Origin: Sphagnum compactum
Lineage: Eukaryota; Bryophyta; Sphagnopsida; Sphagnales
Length of the DNA: 64,000 nt
Assembly (NCBI GenBank): GCA_965153455.1
Contig: OZ234503.1
Coordinates: 744,001 to 808,000 of the forward strand
Direction: 5' to 3'
Within the stretch, counting starts at the first letter, position 1; every line of letters begins with the position of its first letter. The translations under genes were made by a program, and so were the position numbers. The notes under the pieces are model-generated. The model did no database searches, was not told where the DNA came from, and saw nothing but the letters and a program-made list of their open reading frames with translations. Shown here piece by piece: positions 34,986 through 45,440 of this stretch.

Positions 34986-35545
34986 CTACTCACAAACCAC
35001 TCGCAAGTCTTGTGGGATTATTGCTACCTCTTGAGTGCCTCTACTATTTGTCACATGCTTGTTTTCATTGTTCTCGAGAATTGGAAGTGCCAATTTGGAA
35101 TGTCCTTGATGATATGCCACTTTGCTGCAAAACACCCATTCCACTTATCTTGTTGCCAGTACTTGATGCTGTTCCCAAAATCAATGGGGCCAACCATCTC
35201 TGCCAGACCACATAACTGCCCACTTGCATTGACCTGTGAGTATAGAACAAAAAACAACACAAAGACAGTTGGAAAAAGAACTACAAGCACTTGTGATTTT
35301 GTTTGAGGTCACAAATGAACTCTAGTTGCATTCTAATCCATATCAGGCTGACACAATTTTAGAAGAGTATCGAGAAGAATTGTGTGGCGCTACCCAAAAA
35401 ATGCCTTACCAAAAAGAAGAGAAACACATGACAGCTCTTGGGCTTCCCACTGACTGCCTTGTTATGAGCTTCAAGGAATGCCACATCTAATATTTTATTC
35501 CCAGAAGGACTGTTGGCTGTACAGGATGCTCTTATGTACATTGCC
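34986..35545 (-). pseudogene. YTH-domain (ECT-like m6A reader) pseudogene, two exons
   Basis: Exon A (about 35545-35410) carries SPSGNKILDVAFLEAHNKAV then GKPKSCHVFLFF, ending at a GTAAGG donor. Exon B begins at 35233 after CTCACAG and reads VNASGQLCGLAEMVGPIDFG, then YWQQDKWNGCFAAKWHIIKD. After a frameshift it continues ENNENKHVTNSRGTQEV and meets TAG at 34986. These are the consecutive blocks of the YTH m6A-binding domain. The W residues of the aromatic cage region (KYNVW, WQQDKW) are only partly kept: the first is lost in a deletion/frameshift at the start of exon A. It keeps its intron, so it is a decayed gene copy rather than a retrocopy. Confidence 0.8.
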
Positions 35546-37274
35546 TTCACTATAATATTTGATTACAAAAAAATTTGGAGGGAATAATGTTGTCCAAGTG
35601 CCCTAAGTCCAATGTTCATGATGTGAATACACCTGATTCCAATCCAAAAAAGGCATCTACAATTACCAAGTGAATTTTTCTCTACCCTATACCCACAAAT
35701 GTGAAAATCTGAATCTTTGATATACATTATTTCATGTGGATCAAAAAACAAATCACAACTAAAAGGCAACTCACTCAAAAATCACACAAATCAAGTTTCT
35801 TTGCATCAAAAGTCTTAGTCTCTAACATTACCTCCCATTGCACAAGCCCAGCTATGATTAGAAAATTGCATCACAAGAATGCGTAAGTTGTGCTTCTTTC
35901 TACAAACAAGAGTGAGATAAGAAAAACTAACAAGTTACAAAATGGGTTGCACAAAACTCTTGAAACCCTAAAGGACTTCATTTCCTTCCTTATTTGTTGT
36001 TGTTATTCAGTGGAAGAGAATATGGAAACAACAAAAAAAAACCATATAGCATGAAAGTTTGAAGGAAAATTGGAAGCCACAGCAAATTGAGGCAAGGTCC
36101 TGAAGTAGATGCCAAGCAATGAATGCATGCAAATTTCACGAAAAAACCGGTTTTTGACCTTGACTAGGGTCAGTTAAGAGTTGTTTGGTCACTGATAGAA
36201 AGGTCACCGCATCACAATTTCCCATTCAAGACTCCCTAGAACCGAGCTGGTACTAAACAAAATCAGCGTGAGCTTGCATTTTCACTTTTCATTATACTAA
36301 TGACAGAGCAGGAAAAACCTAACATCTCCCAAGAAAGAAAATATTCTTCCTGCAATGCTTACTACCACTGCCAACTTTCCCAACAGATGCTACTATCCAA
36401 TCAACAAACTCCAGTTCTAACAACATTCCAAAACAATGGATTTCTTCCATTGAATTCTGTTCAGAAAAACCATGGCATAGCTACAGACATTCAAAGGAAA
36501 ATAACCAGGTTTCAAGTGGATTCTTCATTCTAACTCCAAACATGTCAATGATGCTAGACATAGGCATGAGATTGTAGAGAAAACTACAAATACCTAACAA
36601 CACAAGGAAAGGTTACCTACCTTCAGCAAGCAACAAATGGTGTTCTGATGAGCTTCAAACATTCAAACTACGAGAGCAGTATCTACCAGAATACTTTACA
36701 TCCATCATGTAGCACGCCTCCCTGAGCATCTATTTATGAAGGAAGGTAGTTTGTTTGTTTTGTTTGTACTTATAAAATCCACCGAAACTGGGATGCTTCA
36801 ATCAGTGTCGAAGGTTCAGTTATTTGCTTTTTTCAAATAATCAATGGGTCTTGTTCCTTTAAATTTTCCTAAATTTAAAAACTGCCAGTTCCAGTTTTTG
36901 AGATTATTTTGGGGAATCATAGTTAAAATTAAAAAATTAACAATTTTCACAAAAGAATTCACAAAGAACTAACAGTTAGAAGGTGATTTTTTTAAAAGTA
37001 ATGTTTTTCTGAGAACCAATGTTTTAGACCAAACTTTGTTTTAAGAAGTTCTCACCCTCGTCAAATAAGTGCGTATATAACTGGATTGATAACCAACGAG
37101 TATTTGTAGCAGATTCTAATATCCACACAACATTGGTCACAACCCACAACAACATCCATCACAATTTTTTGAAAATATTCGTTTATCATTTTGTCCCATT
37201 TCTTCCAGAAGATTGTGTTGTGATCTGAATGCTCCCTTCTTCTTCTTATGAGATATGCATCATAAGTTTTAGAT
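35546..37274. other. Spacer
   Basis: No supported gene. A 77-residue frame at 36300-36533 on the plus strand shows no recognisable domain; it might be N-terminal sequence of a decayed gene. Confidence 0.4.
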
Positions 37275-37820
37275 TTGAATTATTTCCCAATCCTTTTGGT
37301 GGAGAAAAAGAAAATCAATAAGCAAATGGCAAATACATCTGAACACGTAACCAAATATATAAAAACATGTAACCAAATACATAGAAATATGCAACAAAAC
37401 ACATCAAGCCACTAACTAAATACAAAAAAATACACGATCAAATATATAGATCACAAACAGCTACTTATAAGATATATTGAACAAAAGCCAGAGTGCCACA
37501 TACATCCAATTACATAACCAAATACACAGAGCAAACCAAACCAAAAAAAAAATGTAACCAAATACATAGAAAATATGGAACTAATTACATGGAGCACAAA
37601 TCATCTGATTAGAGTACGAACGAAATATATTGAGCAGTAATCAAATACATAACAAAAAAACAGAGAGCACAAAGAAAATATGTAATTAAATACGTATTTA
37701 GACCTTGAATACTGAAGTGTTCTTTTGGCACCTTTCCTGAAAACAGAGGCCGACAGAATGAGTGAGAAGGTTGGTCAAGGAATGGCAGGAAATGGGAAAA
37801 TCCACAAGGCACAAGGACAC
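37275..37820 (+). repeat. Inverted duplicate of the VTE6-like gene's upstream region and first exon
   Basis: Reading rightward, 37275-37340 (TTTTGGTGGAGAAAAAG region), an array of AACCAAATACATAGAAA-like words (37345-37690), an ATACGTATTTAG word and a stretch starting TTGGCACCTTTCCTGAAAA appear in the same order as on the minus strand from 43680 to about 42290. The last part matches the 5' end of VTE6-like exon 1, including GGAATGGCAG at its ATG. It breaks off near 37820. Exon-part identity looks about 80% by eye. Confidence 0.75.
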
Positions 37821-37929
37821 TATGGATTTTTCAATATGCAGCTGGTGGGGCGCTGTTGCCATGTAAGTAAGGCGCTCCTCAAAAAGATCATGGCCGTTGA
37901 AAAACAATGCCCATTAGTTTATTACTCTA

Positions 37930-38045
37930 CTATCCATGGCAGCTTCGACACTGATTGTATTATTTTCAGAAATGTTGAAAACTTTTGGATTTTTCTTTTC
38001 AGATAAAAAAAATTTGTGAAAGGAAATATTGAATCTTCCAAAGTT
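37930..38045 (+). repeat. Dispersed repeat family, copy 2 of 3
   Basis: GGCAGCTTCGACACTGATTG through TTGAATCTTCCAAAG, matching 7165-7300 and 42462-42600. Confidence 0.65.
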
Positions 38046-38711
38046 TAGTTCAAAATTGAGGCACAGAATTTGTTGACAAAACAACTTTGGGGTGTATAGT
38101 GTTGAGATCATGCTTCCAAATTTCCTGCTCTTGGCTGAACAGGTGATAGACACAACCAATGTTGAAGTTGGATTTGGATTTGCTTTTTGATAGCACATGA
38201 AAGTTAGGCTATGTCATGAGCATTGTGTCCATATTGATTGACTGCAAACTTGACATTTTTGTAAAGTTAGGGAAATTCAGTTGTAGCTTCAATTGTATGC
38301 CCATAATTGTGTGCAGATAAAATTCAACAATCCTGGTGAGTATCTTCAACAAATTGAGGGATTATACTCAACAAATTGAGGTGATTTGTTGGTATAATTC
38401 GTGTCAAGGTAGGAGCTCAATGGGCAACAGGTATTATAGTTTCATCACATTCAGAGCCTATGGTCCATATGGGGGCAATGGAGAAGGGACACCTTTGCAA
38501 AAGTGGCATTGGAAGGATAGTTGGTTTTTGGGGGAGAAGCAGGTTTAGCTGCTTCATCAAATTGGAGTATTTGTAGTTAACCCCTACTTGATTTAAAAAA
38601 CTCTGGATGCCTGCTGATGATTACCAGCAAGAAACTGTGATCAACTTGTCTACTGATTCTCAAATGGCAGCAAATTCCTGTCCTAAGACATTTTGAAATT
38701 TATTTTTTAGG

Positions 38712-38920
38712 ACTGGTGGAAAATGGTTAGTAGTAATAGGAGCAATTCAAATTGTTTATGCAGCTTTTACTTCGTTTAGTCTACATAATTTAGAAAGAAG
38801 AATTGCTTATTGATCGGTATCACATATGGTTTTTGTACTCACCGGGATTGGTTCCATAATAGATATAGGTCTTAATGAAGCTATCTTACAGATGATTTCT
38901 CATGGACTAATTGGAGCCTT
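38712..38920 (+). pseudogene. ndhD: Nuclear insertion of chloroplast ndhD fragment
   Basis: The frame reads [20 protein letters not shown], then LERRIAY, a TGA, then [20 protein letters not shown] and [15 protein letters not shown]. This is the central part of the plastid NDH complex subunit 4 (IGAIQIIYAA...RIAYSSVSHMGF...GIGSITDTGLNGAILQ). The in-frame TGA replaces one Ser of the YSS pair, and the match stops abruptly at both ends, so it is a degenerate nuclear plastid insertion. Confidence 0.85.
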
Positions 38921-38929
38921 TTCATAAAA

Positions 38930-40752
38930 GTAAAGAACCACTCTCGACACTGGAACCACAGCCAGAAACTTAATAACTGGCCACCACTAGTGTGTGCCTA
39001 CTAGTAATAGACCTTACCCAGGGTGAACCAACACCTACCTTCTGAAGTGCAGCCATTATATCTAACTTGGGAAGTGTTACATTTGGATTCTGAGACCCAG
39101 TTTAGTGTTAAGATGCACTCTATAGGTAGCAATTAGAAGCAATCAATTTCTTTGGGCTTTTATAACTTTAGTCTCTTTTTTTTCCTGGTTTGCTTGGTTC
39201 CAGTCTAAGTCATATTTTTATTGGGAATTGATTTGATCTTTAGTCACGATTTTTTTTATGCCAATTTTTTTAATTCCTAATTCGATCATTCTAATCTTCA
39301 TAGACCTTTGATTTCAAGGTTGGCTATGCGTTGGTTTCAGCTCAGTCTTGCAATTGGTTTTGAGATCAGTGCCAACTAGCAATCCAAAGAACAATTATGT
39401 TGTTACACTAGTAAAATGAGAAATTTGGGGGAAAAAACAGTGCTCGGGAGAACATGTGAGCCCTTGAATCCTAGCATCTCTAGCATAGAAGGAGAACCTA
39501 AAGCTTGGAATCTCAACTATGGAGCTGGCAGAGTGGTTCTGGGGCAATTGTTCTCAAAGAACAAAACCCCCAATACGGTTCTAGATTGAATTTTTGAAGT
39601 GGAAGAAATTGACAGTCTGAGCCCCTAGATGGTTCCAACAAATTTGAGAACCTTTTGAGGAAGGTACACAAGAACTGAGACTGGAACCAGCACAAAACCC
39701 AAAACCAACCAATACTGCTTTTCACCAATGCATGTTACTGAAAAAATGGCCAATTCTCAACAAGAGTCCAAGGGTAGTTTATTTACAACCAACCTGCAAG
39801 GTCTGAAGTTGGGTGAGCAGTAGAAAGAAACTCTACCTATGTAACATATCTATTCCCTAGAGATCTGGCAAGACCCTTCCGTTCCAAGTATTACTGTGAT
39901 GAAAAACAAAAAGCAACCTACAACCTTCCATGTTTTCTCCAAACAAGTTCTCGAATCATTAGATAGTAAAATCTTTGGGCTGTCACTTTTCCATTTGGCT
40001 ATGTCTCCAATTTTAGCTCCATTTTCAAGTCCCATTTTATCTTGAATTTGGCATGGGTTGGCAATTGTGAGAAGCGCATTAGAAATCAAAGATCTTTTTG
40101 GGGGGTTAAGTTTTCCTTTTAAAAACCTATAATTGGCCAATTCAAAATTGACCCTTAGGCATAACAAGTGGGAATTGTCAAAATTATGATTGTGGCAATT
40201 GGTAACTGAGGCTATTGCTTAAACAGGCAAATTGATAATAGGCTGGTGGTAAAAAATTCCAAAATTCAATTGTCATACTTGCCACTAAGGTATGGTGTTA
40301 AATAATTCTCAAAAGGGAAATCCAAAACACAGAAAATTCAGAAGGACTAATGCCAAAGAATTGGAGGATCCAACTCCCAACCCAACTAATGACTTTCACT
40401 GCCACTAGATTACCGCTGTATATTGGAAAAAATGGGGCTGCCAGACCCCTTTTGTTGAATAAATCAAATAATTCAGCAGAAACTACTAATTGTTAGTGGT
40501 GGGTAGGTTATTTAATACCCTGTTTGGGACAGTAAAAATAATTTCACAAAACCCCTGCCTCACTGGTGAAGAAAAAAGAAGATCCAGCGTAGTGCCAATA
40601 TTAGCCAAAAGATGTTGTGGACTTGGTTGTTCCATACACAAATTTAGAAAATCTATCAACATTGCATATCTAGCATGCAACTCAAGAATTATCCTACCCT
40701 TCAATTTTGACCCAAGGATTCCAATAAATACTGCAAATCAAGGCAATGGTAC
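38930..40752. other. Spacer downstream of the VTE6-like gene
   Basis: No supported gene. The last few hundred bases before 40753 may hold the VTE6-like 3' UTR. Confidence 0.45.
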
Positions 40753-42328
40753 TCACCTTTCCTGGGAGTTCCGTATTTTGTCATTCAGTCTTCTCATCAA
40801 AATGGCCAGTGTTGCTCCAATCATAATGTTAACAATATTCACAACACCATCAGTGATCTGGCAGCCAACCAGAGACTGCATCAAAGTTTGAGATTAATTA
40901 CTGAATTCAGTCAACTACTGAATCCAACAAATCCTGCATTCAGAATGTGCAGGGAAGCAGTAGTTTGCGGATCCAGGGGAGGAGGAGAGGGAGTACCCAT
41001 TCATAGCCTTCATGACCTTGTAATGCAGCTCCAATAAAGCTCTCACATAGATTTGCTATCTGTGCAGTAACCACACAGATAACAGTTCCTGTTTGATCTG
41101 TCTGCAGAAAAGAACAGGAGATCCAATTTCAGTAACACTTCCTAGGAAACCTTGGAGTACAATGTTTGAAGAGACTATTAGGGTTACAATATGCAGAGGG
41201 AGGGTGCCAAAATCCTGTACCAGGTTGAGGGCACATGCAACAGCACTAAGAATCACTGATGCAAGTAAGCCTGCAAGTGTGCCCTCCAAGCTCACTGCCC
41301 CTTCAGTTCCGCGTGGTACTGTAGACATTGTTGTCACCAGATACCTGGTCACAGGACCCAGGGCCACAGTCTGCAATTGAATCCATATGGCAGAGAGCTC
41401 AATCTTGATATACCCATGGGATGAGAAGGAACATTTCAATCAATTCACCTTGATCTTTGGGTCTGGAAAGATTCAAACTTTTTGAGGACAATTAGAGAAG
41501 GTGAACTGACGTGGTTTTGCCATAAGCCTTGCCGATTTCACTCGATATCGTGTCACTAAGCTTTGTGCAGAAACTTGTCAAGAAACCTAGCTTCCATAGC
41601 CCTTCCCATTCCCAGCCTCCCAGCCCCGTTATGGCTGCAAAAGCACATAGCACACCTACTGCACCTGATCCCAACACACTCCCAAGCCCCCTCCTTCCAC
41701 TCTTCTCTGTCATTGCCTGCAGCGAGAAAATTGTTACAAGAGTAGTCTTGGGACTGCATGCATAGACCATCAAGGAAACTAGAATTCATGACCACAATTC
41801 TGAATCCTTTCAAGGTGGAGCCAGAGCTCTTGAGCAACTTTTAGGGTTTAGGGTTTTCTCGATCCTTCTTGGTCGGAAGATTTCAATAGACTATGGGTCT
41901 AAGTACTGGGCAATTCTGAACTGGGATGCTGAACATTCTTGCAGCAAAGTTATTTCTTGTAAAAGAACAGACATGGGAAATGACGAGATTTTGGAGAAAC
42001 TCACAAGAAGGAAGTAGAGGACGACAATGAGAAACCCTTGATATTCGAATGCACGCCATGTGAAAAGACTAAGGAGGAATAGACTAAAGAATCCGGGAAC
42101 AGAAAGCCCAGAAAGCAGCACAGGTGCACAGAAGACGAAAATGGTGCAAGTAGCTATGGCAGCAGATTCCCAGCTACTTGAAGGTCGAAATGGCCACCAC
42201 TTCTTCACCCGTTTCACCAAGCTCCCTTGTGAAGACAATATTCCCGCGTCTAACGTAATTAGATCCTTCGAATCCTTCTTCTTCTTCTTCTTCTCCTTCT
42301 GCCTCGCCGAGTTCCCATTTGCTGCCAT
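40753..42328 (-). CDS. DUF92/TMEM19 family membrane protein, VTE6-like (phytyl-phosphate kinase)
   Basis: In plants VTE6 phosphorylates phytyl phosphate for tocopherol and phylloquinone synthesis at the plastid envelope. Five exons are read on the minus strand: 42328-42005, 41716-41511, 41344-41221, 41101-40997 and 40857-40753 (287 residues). Exon 1 gives a Lys-rich N-terminus and the first membrane segments (PVLLSGLSVPGFFSLFLLSL, then TWRAFEYQGFLIVVLYFLL). Exon 2 gives GRRGLGSVLGSGAVG and SFCTKLSDTISSEIGKAYGK. Exon 3 gives VPRGTEGAVSLEGTLAGLLA. Exon 4 gives AQIANLCESFIGAALQGHEG. Exon 5 gives VVNIVNIMIGATLAILM. Splice phases agree throughout. Odd point: the conserved ATKxKMxxKEAxGVAEK segment expected between exons 1 and 2 (about 17 residues) is absent, and I do not find it in the 288-base intron. 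The stop TGA overlaps a GTGAGT donor-like site, so a further short exon is possible. The in-frame stretch upstream of 42328 lacks an ATG. Confidence 0.85.
41840..41857 (-). promoter_or_regulatory. Double telo-box in first intron of the VTE6-like gene
   Basis: On the minus strand AAACCCTAAACCCTAAAA: two AAACCCTAA units in tandem. Telo-boxes are common near the 5' ends of plant housekeeping genes. Its position inside the intron read here may hint that the 5' gene structure is more complex. Confidence 0.5.
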
Positions 42329-42461
42329 TCCTCGACCAAGCCTCTCGCGCACTCTGTCGAGCTCTGCTTTCAGAAAATGTGCCAACTGAAAGCTTCGGTA
42401 GTCTACTCCTTAATACGTATTTTTTTACGTATTTGTTTTAGTGATGTATGTACATGGTACT

Positions 42462-42600
42462 TGGCAGCTTCAACACTAATTATATTATTTTTAGAAATGT
42501 TGAAATTTTCAAATTCTTTTTTTGCTCAAAGAAAAAAATTTGGGAAAGAAAATATTCAATCTTCAAGAATATTCTATTTGTCAATTTCAAAATTTCAAAA
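42462..42600 (+). repeat. Dispersed repeat family, copy 3 of 3
   Basis: GGCAGCTTCAACACTAATTA through TTCAAGAATATTCTATTTGT, matching 7165-7300 and 37930-38045. It lies just upstream of the VTE6-like gene. Confidence 0.65.
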
Positions 42601-43384
42601 TGAATTTCAATATTCAACAAACATATGTCAATAATTAGTAAAATTATTATTCAACAAAATATTATTTCAATGCTTTTTCAAAAAAACAACATGAAAAAAT
42701 ACAATACCATGTGCCTTCTCATGGACTATCTTATTTCTTTCCCAATAAATATCTCACTTTTTTCTATTAGACACCTACATTGACATGAGAAGGGACAGTC
42801 ACATGCCCATGTCACATAGTAAAATCATATTTGAAGATTAAAATAAACAATAAAAATTGAGATCGAGATAAATAATGATGAATTATTGAAAACCGTATAA
42901 AAACGTATGAGGAAAATAAAAAGGGACGAGAGGAGAGGAGGGAGATATGACTAAATTGATAAACCTTCATCTCCTTTACCATTATTCTTACTTCTTTTTT
43001 CACATTTTCAAACTGAAGCTTAAATTGAAATTTACAGATTTATTTAACTATGAGAGCACAATTCACAAATCCAATGCTTTTTCCTGGACCGCAAGGTTCT
43101 AATATGTTTTATTATATATATTTTTATGTATTTGAGGATCAGGCTATGAGCACTGGCCAAAAATATTGACACTCTTGAGGCCATGTTGCTCTCTCAATAT
43201 TTGAGATTTTAAACCAGATCTCGAGACCTGAAGCTTCTTCCTTATTTGCTCTTGAAGGTCCTATTAAAGTTGTTGTCTTGGGGTGAGGTCATGTTGCACT
43301 GTTTGTAAGAGCTTTGAAATGATATGTTGAGACCTCATGTGAGCTCTTGCCCTGTTTGCTCTTGGGTTATGTGTTTTTATCAAT
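42601..43384. other. Spacer upstream of the VTE6-like gene
   Basis: AT-rich, no gene seen. Confidence 0.5.
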
Positions 43385-43680
43385 TTTTTGGTTTGTGCCC
43401 TATGTATTCGGTTACATATTTTGATGTATTTGGTTATATGTTTTTATGTTTTTATTTAGTGATCTAAGTTTTTTTTTGATATATTTTCATGAATTGGGTT
43501 TGTGCTCTATGTATTTTGGTCATTGCTTTTATGTACTTGGATTGTGCTCCATGTATTTGGTCACATACTCTCTCATATATTTGGTTATTGTATTTGGTTT
43601 TGTGTTCCAAATCTTTGGCATTTGGTTGTTGAATTTTTTTTCTCCACCAATTCAGGATTGCAAAATAATTCAAAGCACAT
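43385..43680 (-). repeat. ATGTATTTGGTT-type array, inverted partner of 37275-37690
   Basis: TATGTATTTGGTTACAT-like words recur on the plus strand; their reverse complement is the AACCAAATACAT array at 37345-37690. The neighbouring TCTCCACCAATTCAG stretch also has its inverted partner near 37300. Confidence 0.7.
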
Positions 43681-43824
43681 GTGTGAGAAGTATTGGGACT
43701 AGGGTTTTCTTTTTGATATTGTGACATAGGACATTTGGCGAAATTTTCTGAACTAAGAAAACGTAATTCTATTTACACTAGAAAAAAAAAATTCCAAAAA
43801 ATACCCAAATTTTTGTCAAAAAAA

Positions 43825-43900
43825 CACATTGAAAGTTTGTTACAAACTTTGCATGCCTATTTTGCACATTCCCCTAGGCAAGATTTGGAATTCATAATCA
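43825..43900 (+). mobile_element. hAT-like transposase fragment
   Basis: The frame reads HIESLLQTLHAYFAHSPRQD then LEF, matching the block (ESLL..L..YF..SP..HLEF) that precedes the NVKTRW block in plant hAT transposases. Only about 25 codons remain. Confidence 0.55.
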
Positions 43901-43975
43901 TACCAGAAAATCTGCAAAAGCTTCTCCCTCTCCTGAAAGCAAGTTTGACAATCTTTTCACTTCTTTTGAAGGTGG

Positions 43976-44251
43976 GTGTGTGTGCATGTGGTAGCAAGGA
44001 TTGGTAACATGGTGCCCAATCTTGGACAATGTGTTGCATTGGCTCTTGACACACCAATCCTTGATGACTTACAGAAGCCACTTTTAGATGGGATCACAAA
44101 AAACCCACTTGAAAGCCAAAAATCTAAAACACGTCACGTTGAAGATGCATTGGCAATAGCAGATGAAAAGGAGGTTGCTGAACAATGGTTAATGAACTTC
44201 TTGAAAGATAAAAATATACTTCAATTATTTGGTCTAAGAAGCCTTGTTTGA
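43976..44251 (+). other. Unassigned 91-residue open frame
   Basis: The composition is protein-like in its second half (ILDDLQKPLLDGITKNPLES, then VEDALAIADEKEVAEQWLMN), but I do not recognise it and see no splice context. It may be a gene fragment captured with the adjoining hAT relic. Confidence 0.2.
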
Positions 44252-44429
44252 TACCATAGTAATGTGAGAAGTGAAAATGAGGGCTTTCCTATTGGATGGG
44301 TATGCAAAGAACACTATGAAAAAGGGAGAGGCAATGGCACAATTTTAGAATGCCCAACTTAATTCCAATGAGGATGATAGTCAAAGTTAGCAAAGATGAA
44401 ACTAGTATAGGCTGCATTTTGCACTATTG

Positions 44430-45195
44430 TTTGACAATTGTAATGCTTACTATGATGTGGATTCCGGAGTCTGGAGTAGAGCATCTCCTGAACTGGAGTT
44501 TCAACAGCAGATGATTCCACAAATATATATTTCTCTGGCATTTGCTTTGCACTCTGTCAATCACTGTTCCGAAGTATTTCAAAATCTTCCAATTGTTTGT
44601 TCTTGAATCAAAAACGTATTACCTACCAGGGTTCTATTTTTCCATTTTTGTGATGTAGCCACATTGGCCGTAATTCACAAGAAGAAAGTAGAAGAGTTTA
44701 AGAATGCTGCAATTTTTTAGCATTGTCTAAATATGGCAATTCTAGAAAATCTTTCCTTGAAATCCTGCGAATTGGGATCATACTTTTTGCAAAAAATTCT
44801 TTGTTTGGGTCCCATTGGAATTTTTTTTTGTTTCCAAGTGACAAAAAGTAATAAAAAAAGAAAGGCATCAAAGAATTGCCAAATTTAAAAGATTTAATTT
44901 TTAAAAAAAAACCAGATTCTACATCATGTTCGAATAGGTAGCCAAAATGGGAAGCGGCTTTCACTTCGGGGTTTTTCAAATGGGGAGAGCCATTAATTCC
45001 CTTTTAAAAAAATTTAAAATTCCATTCAAATTATAGCCCCTTTGCCACCAAACCCACCATTCAGAAAGAAAGAAAATGTCCAATTGAAAATTGCTAGATT
45101 TCAATTTCAAAAATTGCCATACTTAGGCAAAGATGTTGCAGTCAGTTGCCAAACTATAGTAGGAGTTTTAAACTTCTCTACTAGGATCTTAAGTT
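44430..45195 (+). repeat. Long dispersed repeat, intact-order copy
   Basis: The stretch matches, in order, 47100-47590, 48298-48480 and 49440-49560, and in part 1680-1752. Shared words include GATGATTCCA, GCACTCTGTCAA, TTCAAATGGGGAGAGCCATTA and TTGCAGTCAGTTGCCAAA. Confidence 0.7.
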
Positions 45196-45330
45196 TTTTT
45201 TCTCTCATATTTTGTTAATAGCCAAATTTGGCTAAATCAACTTCTTGATAATTGCTCCTTGTTTTTGCAACTTATTCAGTTTTTGAAAAGTAGGAACTTT
45301 TTAGATTTAGAATGTTCAGTAGCTGTGCTT

Positions 45331-45440
45331 TACGCACGTAAAGCCCTTGGGGAGGGCATTCTCAGAATAAAGGGCTACCTCGGCTCCACCTCGCACAGGC
45401 CCCTTATTCTGAGAATGCCCTCCCCCTAGGGCTTTTACGC
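45331..45440. mobile_element. 110-bp near-perfect foldback (MITE-like)
   Basis: Arms of about 40 bases (45334-45374 and 45400-45440) pair almost perfectly; the core GGGAGGGCATTCTCAGAATAA returns in reverse complement. Roughly 25 bases (CTACCTCGGCTCCACCTCG and on) form the loop. TACGC words lie at both outer ends. No coding sequence is present. Confidence 0.8.

Noticed and set aside
42329-42385. 19-codon N-terminal extension of the VTE6-like protein
   Set aside because: No in-frame ATG upstream of 42328; the open frame begins at TTG after an in-frame TAA.
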